A DNA stretch of 40,627 nt, taken from positions 1 to 40,627 of the forward strand of contig NZ_JAAGWH010000024.1 of NCBI RefSeq assembly GCF_010682105.1, written 5' to 3'. The stretch comes from Modestobacter muralis. Its GTDB lineage: Bacteria > Actinomycetota > Actinomycetes > Mycobacteriales > Geodermatophilaceae. The position numbers and the translations under genes were made by a program. The notes beneath the pieces were generated by a model. The model was not told where the DNA came from and did no database searches. It worked only from the letters and a program-made list of their open reading frames with translations. Shown in pieces: positions 36,418 through 40,627 of this stretch (the stretch's first letter is position 1; every line of letters starts with the position of its first letter).

Positions 36418-37320
36418 TCAAGGGGTCGTCGGCGTGCCGCGCGGGACGACGAGCAGCGGCACCGTCGCCGCCCGCAGGACCTTCGTCGCGGTCGACCCCA
36501 CGAACACCCGGCCAGGTGGTCCGAGGCGCGAGGAACCGACCACCAGCACGTCGCCCGGAGCCCAGGGCACCTCGGCCACCGCCCCGGCCCAGCCGGCGCC
36601 GCGGGCCAGCAGCGTCCTCGGCGCCGGACCCGGCCCGGGCCAGTCCGCCACCACCTCGTCCAGCGCGCCCTGCACCTGCCCGGCCCACTCCTCGCTGACC
36701 ACGTGCTCCAGCCGGTCCCCGCCGCCGGAGGGCAGCAGCGCCGCCCGCTCGGGCACGAAGGTGACCAGCCGGACCGGCACCCGCCACCTGTCGGCGAACC
36801 CCAGGGTCGCCGCCAGCGCCTCCGCCGACCGCGCCGTCCCGGCCCACGCACAGGTCAGCCGGGCCGGTGCGGCGTCGGCCGACCAGGCGCGCGGCGCCAG
36901 CGCCAGCGGCACCGGCGAGCTGTGCAGCAGCCGCTCGGCCACCGACCCCGCCGCGAAGCGCCCGGCCGGGGCCTCCGCCGCCGCGCCCAGCACCAGCAGC
37001 CGCGCCCGGTAGGTGGACGCCGCCTCGACCAGCCCCGCGGGCACCGAGGACGCCGGCACCACCGCCGTCCGGACGTCGTCGACCCCGGCCGCCCGCAGCG
37101 CGGTGAGCGCCTCGGCCTGCCGGGTCGCGGTCAGCGCTGCGCGCCACTGCAGGTACTCCCGGTCCAGCCGGGACGCGACCGGGGTGGCCGGGTCCGGCGG
37201 CACGACCGTGGTGACCACGACCGACGACTGCTCGGCGCGGGCCAGCCGCACGGCCAGCCGCAGCGCGGCGTCGTCCCCGCCGCCGTGCTCGGCGGCCTCC
37301 CAGCCCAGCAGGACGGTCAT
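36418..37320 (-). CDS. universal stress protein, two UspA domains
   Basis: A 300-residue tandem UspA protein. Each half ends with the nucleotide-loop strand pattern: LLVLGAAAEAPAGRFAAGSV followed by VPLALAPR, and VLVVGSSRLGPPGRVFVGST followed by VPLLVVPR. It is cytoplasmic and likely binds ATP; in actinomycetes such proteins respond to hypoxia or other stress. GAGGAGG lies six bases before the ATG at 37320. A short CCATCC/GGATGG inverted repeat (36339-36359) lies beyond its stop but is weak as a terminator. It is 67 bp downstream of the FMN enzyme on the same strand, so co-transcription is possible. Confidence 0.9.
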   Translation of the reverse strand: MTVLLGWEAAEHGGGDDAALRLAVRLARAEQSSVVVTTVVPPDPATPVASRLDREYLQWRAALTATRQAEALTALRAAGVDDVRTAVVPASSVPAGLVEAASTYRARLLVLGAAAEAPAGRFAAGSVAERLLHSSPVPLALAPRAWSADAAPARLTCAWAGTARSAEALAATLGFADRWRVPVRLVTFVPERAALLPSGGGDRLEHVVSEEWAGQVQGALDEVVADWPGPGPAPRTLLARGAGWAGAVAEVPWAPGDVLVVGSSRLGPPGRVFVGSTATKVLRAATVPLLVVPRGTPTTP

Positions 37321-37387
37321 CGTGGCCTCCTCGGCAGCGGGGTGTCCCCAGCCTCTCCCGGCGGGCGCCGGGGAGCCACCGGGCGGC

Positions 37388-38677
37388 TCAGGACCGGCGT
37401 CGCAGCACCTCACGGGAGAGCTGGTCGACCGCGGTGTGGCCGGTCAACCCCAGGGTCAGGTCGAACTCGGCGAGCACGTCGTCCACCACCTGCCGGACGC
37501 CGTCCTCCCCGGCCAGCCCCAGGCCCCAGACGAACGGGCGGCCCAGCAGCACCGCGCGGGCGCCGAGCGCGACGGCGACCAGCACGTCGGCGCCGCTGCG
37601 CACTCCGCTGTCCAGCAGCACCGGCACCCGGTCGGCGACGGCGTCGACCACGTCGGGCAGGGCGTCCAGTGCGGCGATCGACCGGTCGACCTGGCGTCCG
37701 CCGTGGGTGCTGACCACCAAGCCGTCGACGCCCTCGTCGACCGCGCGCCGGGCGTCGTCGGGGTGCAGGACGCCCTTGAGCACGATCGGCAGCCGGGTGT
37801 GCTCCCGCAGGAAGGCCAGGTCGTCCCAGGTGATCGAGGGCCGGGAGTAGAGAGCCAGGAAGGTCTCCACCGCGACCCGGGGGAGCGGGGAGCGCAGGTT
37901 CTCCAGCAGCGGGCCGGGCCAGGCGCGGGCCATGCCGACCAGTGCGCGCACCGCGGCCGGGGTGGGCCGGGGCTGCGGGTCCCGCGGGGTGCTGGCCGAG
38001 GCGGCGACCCGCTCGACGACCAGCCCGCGGAACACCGGGTCGGAGGTGTACTGCGCGATCCCCTTGCCCAGGGCGAAGGGCAGGTGGCCGAGGTCCAGGT
38101 CGCGCGGGCGCCAGCCGAGCATCGTGGTGTCGAGGGTGACGACGACGGCCTCGCAGCCGCTGGCCTCCGCCCGGCCCAGCAGGCTGGCGACCAGCTCGTC
38201 GGAGCTCGACCAGTACAGCTGCATCCAGCGCGGCGCGTCGCCCATCGCCGCGGCGGTGGTCTCCATCGGCACCGAGGCCTGGTTGGAGAAGACCATCGGC
38301 ACGCCCAGCTGGGCGGCGGCCCGGGCCACGGCCAGGTCGGCCTCGGGGTGCACGAGCTCCAGGGCGCCCACCGGACCGAGCAGCACGGGTGCGGGCAGTC
38401 GCCGTCCGAACAGCTCGACCGAGGTGTCCCGGGAGCTGACGTCGCGCAGCACCCGGGGCACCACCGACCAGCGGTCGAAGGCCGCCCGGTCGGCGCGCTG
38501 GGTGTCCTCGTCGCCGGCGCCACCGGCGACGTAGTCGTGGGCACGGGCGCCCAGCCGGCGTCGCGCCTCGCGGGCCAGGGCGCGGTAGCTGGTGGGCACG
38601 CGCGGGGTGTGGCCGTACACGCCGGCCCGGTAGACCGCGTCCTGCCGTCGCCGTCCCGTCCCGGCCGCTGAGCTCAC
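37388..38677 (-). CDS. FMN-dependent alpha-hydroxy acid oxidase (lactate 2-monooxygenase-like)
   Basis: A 429-residue flavoenzyme longer than the one at 11489, with an extended N-terminus (RRRQDAVYRAGVYGHTPRVP) typical of the lactate 2-monooxygenase branch. Motifs: ARAHDYVAGGAGDE, LLGPVGALELVHPEAD, IVLKGVLHPDDARRA, VVSTHGGRQVDRS with H325, and DSGVRSGADVL. The SNHGG motif has Thr for Asn. It probably oxidises lactate or a related hydroxy acid. The GTG at 38677 lies 6 nt after TACGGT, so it is likely leaderless. An earlier ATG at 38797 would add 40 residues without family character. Confidence 0.88.
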   Translation of the reverse strand: MSSAAGTGRRRQDAVYRAGVYGHTPRVPTSYRALAREARRRLGARAHDYVAGGAGDEDTQRADRAAFDRWSVVPRVLRDVSSRDTSVELFGRRLPAPVLLGPVGALELVHPEADLAVARAAAQLGVPMVFSNQASVPMETTAAAMGDAPRWMQLYWSSSDELVASLLGRAEASGCEAVVVTLDTTMLGWRPRDLDLGHLPFALGKGIAQYTSDPVFRGLVVERVAASASTPRDPQPRPTPAAVRALVGMARAWPGPLLENLRSPLPRVAVETFLALYSRPSITWDDLAFLREHTRLPIVLKGVLHPDDARRAVDEGVDGLVVSTHGGRQVDRSIAALDALPDVVDAVADRVPVLLDSGVRSGADVLVAVALGARAVLLGRPFVWGLGLAGEDGVRQVVDDVLAEFDLTLGLTGHTAVDQLSREVLRRRS

Positions 38678-38683
38678 GGGACC

Positions 38684-38689
38684 ACCGTA
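38684..38689 (-). promoter_or_regulatory. -10 element of a leaderless transcript (FMN enzyme)
   Basis: TACGGT on the minus strand, exactly 6 nt before the GTG at 38677. Confidence 0.5.
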
Positions 38690-38874
38690 GTGACGTGGGT
38701 CTCGCGGGCCCTCATGCACCTGACGGTGCGACACGCCCGTCGCGACACGCGCGCGACACGGAAGTGACTGGAGTGACGGAGCGGCAACTGAGCGCATGCA
38801 GCGGAGATGATCGGGGCAGTGCAGCCAGGGTGTCGGGGCAGTCGCCCTCCGGCTGGCGAGATCGGGGGTCCGCG

Positions 38875-39978
38875 GTGCCGACGTCGTACCCGCGTGTCCT
38901 GGTCGTCGCCGTCCTCTCGCTGGTCGCCGGCGGGGTCGCCCTCGCCACCCCCGCCGCCGCGATGGAGGACGCGCGCCGGCCCACCGCCACGGTCACCCAC
39001 GGCCCCAGCTGCGGCCCCGACGTCGTCCGCGCGCTGGTCACCAACGGCACCCAGCCGCACCGGGTCGCGCTCGTGGTGAACGGTGGCGACGAGCAGGCCT
39101 CCGCGGTGCTCGCCGCCGGTCAGCAGGTCGAGCTGGTCAGCGAGCCGATCGGCTGGGGCGAGACCGTCGACGTCCAGGTCGCCGTCACGGCCGGCGACGG
39201 GACGCCGGAGACCCCGCTGGACCTGGAGACCTACACCCGGCCGAGCGCCGAGGACTGTGCGCTGGTGGCCGCGCCCCCGTCCGCGACCGGCACCGCCCCG
39301 CCGGCCACCTCGGCGGAGCCCGGGCCCGTCACCAGCGCGGGGCCGGAGACCACCCCGCCGACCACCGGCGCACCGGGCTCCCCGGGCGTACCGGCCACCA
39401 CGGGGCCGGGCAGCTCGCCGTCGTCCGACCCGGCGACCTCCGCCCCCGGGACGACGCCCGGCAGCACGTCCGGCACCACGCCCGGGCCCACCGGTGGGAC
39501 GCCGACGGGGACGCCGGACACGAGTGCCCCACCGCGTACCAGCAGCCCCGGCACCGCGAGCGGCCCGGCCAGCAGTGTCCCGGCCGCGAGCAGCTCCGCG
39601 GCCGCCGTCTCCCCGGGCGGTGTGGTGACCGTCCGGGCCACCGGTTTTACTGCCGGCGAGCCGGTGGCCGTGACGATCCCCGGCGTCGACGAGCCGCTGA
39701 CCACCGTCACCGCAGCCGCCGACGGCAGCGTGGAGACCGTCGTCCAGATCCCGCGCGGCGCGGCCCTGGGCTCGACCACGGTGCAGTTCACCGGCAGCGA
39801 CTCGGCCGCGACCGCCGGGCTGGACCTCGACGTGGCCGCCCGCGACGGGGTGGTACCGGAGAGCACCGGCTCACCGGCTGCGGTCGCCGCCGGACTGGCG
39901 CTGGTCGGTGCGGCGGGGACGCTCGGGTTGATGAGCGCGCGGCGCTCCCGCGGCCGGCACGCCGACGCCGACCGCTGA
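38875..39978 (+). CDS. exported Pro/Thr/Ser-rich surface protein
   Basis: A 367-residue protein with signal peptide (PRVLVVAVLSLVAGGVALAT then PAAA), a first folded region up to about residue 125 with two cysteines, about 120 residues rich in Pro, Thr, Ser and Gly, a second beta-rich domain (GVVTVRATGFTAGEPVAVTI), and a C-terminal hydrophobic span followed by RRSRGRH. The end looks like a wall-anchoring signal, but no LPXTG is present; VPESTG is the nearest sequence. GGGGG lies about eight bases before the GTG at 38875. A role at the cell surface is likely; nothing more specific can be said. Confidence 0.75.
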   Translation: MPTSYPRVLVVAVLSLVAGGVALATPAAAMEDARRPTATVTHGPSCGPDVVRALVTNGTQPHRVALVVNGGDEQASAVLAAGQQVELVSEPIGWGETVDVQVAVTAGDGTPETPLDLETYTRPSAEDCALVAAPPSATGTAPPATSAEPGPVTSAGPETTPPTTGAPGSPGVPATTGPGSSPSSDPATSAPGTTPGSTSGTTPGPTGGTPTGTPDTSAPPRTSSPGTASGPASSVPAASSSAAAVSPGGVVTVRATGFTAGEPVAVTIPGVDEPLTTVTAAADGSVETVVQIPRGAALGSTTVQFTGSDSAATAGLDLDVAARDGVVPESTGSPAAVAAGLALVGAAGTLGLMSARRSRGRHADADR

Positions 39979-40009
39979 GCCGCCGGGCCACCCCGGCCAC
40001 ACCGGCCGG

Positions 40010-40582
40010 ATGATCCGTACCGACATCCCGCACCGACACCCCGACGGAGACGTGGACCCGCTCATGGACCAGCACATGGACCGCCTGCACGACGGCGCGC
40101 CGCCCCGAGGCGTGCCCCGTGACGTGCGCGGCCTCGCTGCGGCCGGGCCCAGCGCCACCGAGACCTGGCTGCGCATCGTGCAGGTGCACGACCGCATCAC
40201 CCACCGCGTGGACTCTGCCCTGCACCGCCAGCACGGGCTGTCGCTGACCGGGTTCGAGGTGCTGCGCCGGGTGGCGGAGTCGCCGGAGGAGTGGGCGTCG
40301 ATGGGCGACCTGGCCGAGGCGGTCGGGCTGAGCCGCCCGGGCATCACCAGCACCGTCAACCGGCTCGTGGACGACGGCCTGGTCACCCGCGAGCGGCTGG
40401 GGGAGGACCGGCGGCTGCTGCACGCCCGGCTCACCGACTCCGGCCGGGAGCGGGTGCGCGCCGCGACGGCCACCCACGACGACCTGGTGGCCCACCTGCT
40501 CACCATGCTCGGCGACGACGCCCCCGTGGTCACCGACGCCCTGGCGCGCGTCTCCGCGGCCACCCGCCGCCCCCGCTCGTAG
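40010..40582 (+). CDS. MarR-family transcriptional regulator
   Basis: A 190-residue winged-helix regulator. After a ~40-residue His/Asp-rich leader comes the MarR fold: dimer helix (TETWLRIVQVHDRI), recognition region (SMGDLAEAVGLSRPGITSTVNRLVDDGL) and wing (VTRERLGEDRRLLHARLTDSGRE). The ATG at 40010 is the longest sensible start; ATG codons at 40064 and 40076 also fit and would remove most of the non-conserved leader. It is 31 bp after the exported protein gene on the same strand. Target and ligand are unknown. Confidence 0.87.
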   Translation: MIRTDIPHRHPDGDVDPLMDQHMDRLHDGAPPRGVPRDVRGLAAAGPSATETWLRIVQVHDRITHRVDSALHRQHGLSLTGFEVLRRVAESPEEWASMGDLAEAVGLSRPGITSTVNRLVDDGLVTRERLGEDRRLLHARLTDSGRERVRAATATHDDLVAHLLTMLGDDAPVVTDALARVSAATRRPRS

Positions 40583-40583
40583 C

Positions 40584-40627
40584 GTCCGCCGTCCGCCGTC
40601 CGCCGTCCGCCGTCCGCCGTCCGCCGT
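40584..40627. repeat. 7-bp tandem repeat running off the window
   Basis: Six perfect copies of GTCCGCC (40584-40625) and the start of a seventh follow the MarR stop directly and continue past the window edge. The full length cannot be seen. Confidence 0.9.

Noticed and set aside
39850-39978. LPXTG sortase signal in the exported Pro/Thr/Ser-rich protein
   Set aside because: The hydrophobic span and basic tail are right, but the preceding sequence is VPESTG, not LPXTG or a known close variant.
40584-40627. CRISPR array
   Set aside because: Units are 7 bp and contiguous with no spacers.

Overview
The window is very G+C-rich (most stretches near 73%), uses GTG starts often, and carries actinobacterial families: CGNR zinc-finger regulator, DUF6318 lipoprotein, MSMEG_0570-type protein, TupA-like ATP-grasp and a PAP2-diacylglycerol kinase fusion. 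Many genes lack a Shine-Dalgarno (SD) sequence and instead sit 6-7 nt after a -10-like hexamer, which is typical of leaderless actinobacterial transcripts. I infer a high-GC actinomycete, plausibly Geodermatophilaceae (Blastococcus, Geodermatophilus, Modestobacter); the genus is a guess from gene content.

Bases 1 to about 28,600 form one large Wzx/Wzy-type exopolysaccharide locus. It holds an initiating undecaprenyl-phosphate sugar transferase (7759-9264), three GT4 and two GT2 glycosyltransferases, two unclassified transferase-like paralogs with an EDDYLY motif, two flippases, one polymerase (19763-21043) and one Wzz-like co-polymerase (21040-22191). It also has three secreted or anchored GH26-like glycosidases, a TupA-like ATP-grasp enzyme and a sugar-nucleotide operon: a CDP-glucose-forming cytidylyltransferase, then three enzymes coupled by 4-base overlaps. 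A convergent cysQ/cysC-like pair (PAP recycling, PAPS synthesis) and an FMN hydroxy-acid oxidase are embedded. Paralog content suggests partial duplication: glycosidase, EDDYLY protein, flippase and GT4 occur on both sides of the central biosynthesis block.

Bases 28,600-34,330 are housekeeping or envelope genes: a PHP-domain protein coupled to a DoxX-like protein, a small membrane protein, a secreted protein next to a DUF6318 lipoprotein sharing a lower-GC island, a PAP2/lipid-kinase fusion, and a CGNR regulator. Bases 34,330-40,627 hold an MFS transporter divergent from that regulator, tRNA-Ser(GCT) and tRNA-Arg(ACG), a MSMEG_0570-type protein, a double UspA protein, a second FMN hydroxy-acid oxidase, an exported Pro/Thr/Ser-rich protein and a MarR regulator. 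The window ends inside a 7-bp tandem repeat.

The most unusual signal concerns translation starts. Three genes (Wzz-like, a GT4 and the PHP protein) have no usable ATG/GTG/TTG where homology needs one, but each has a CTG with a well-placed SD. In all three, this CTG overlaps the stop region of an upstream reading frame. For the two polysaccharide genes that upstream frame is a tiny, apparently leaderless ORF. A fourth leaderless mini-ORF precedes the second flippase. No phage genes, insertion sequences or CRISPR arrays were seen.
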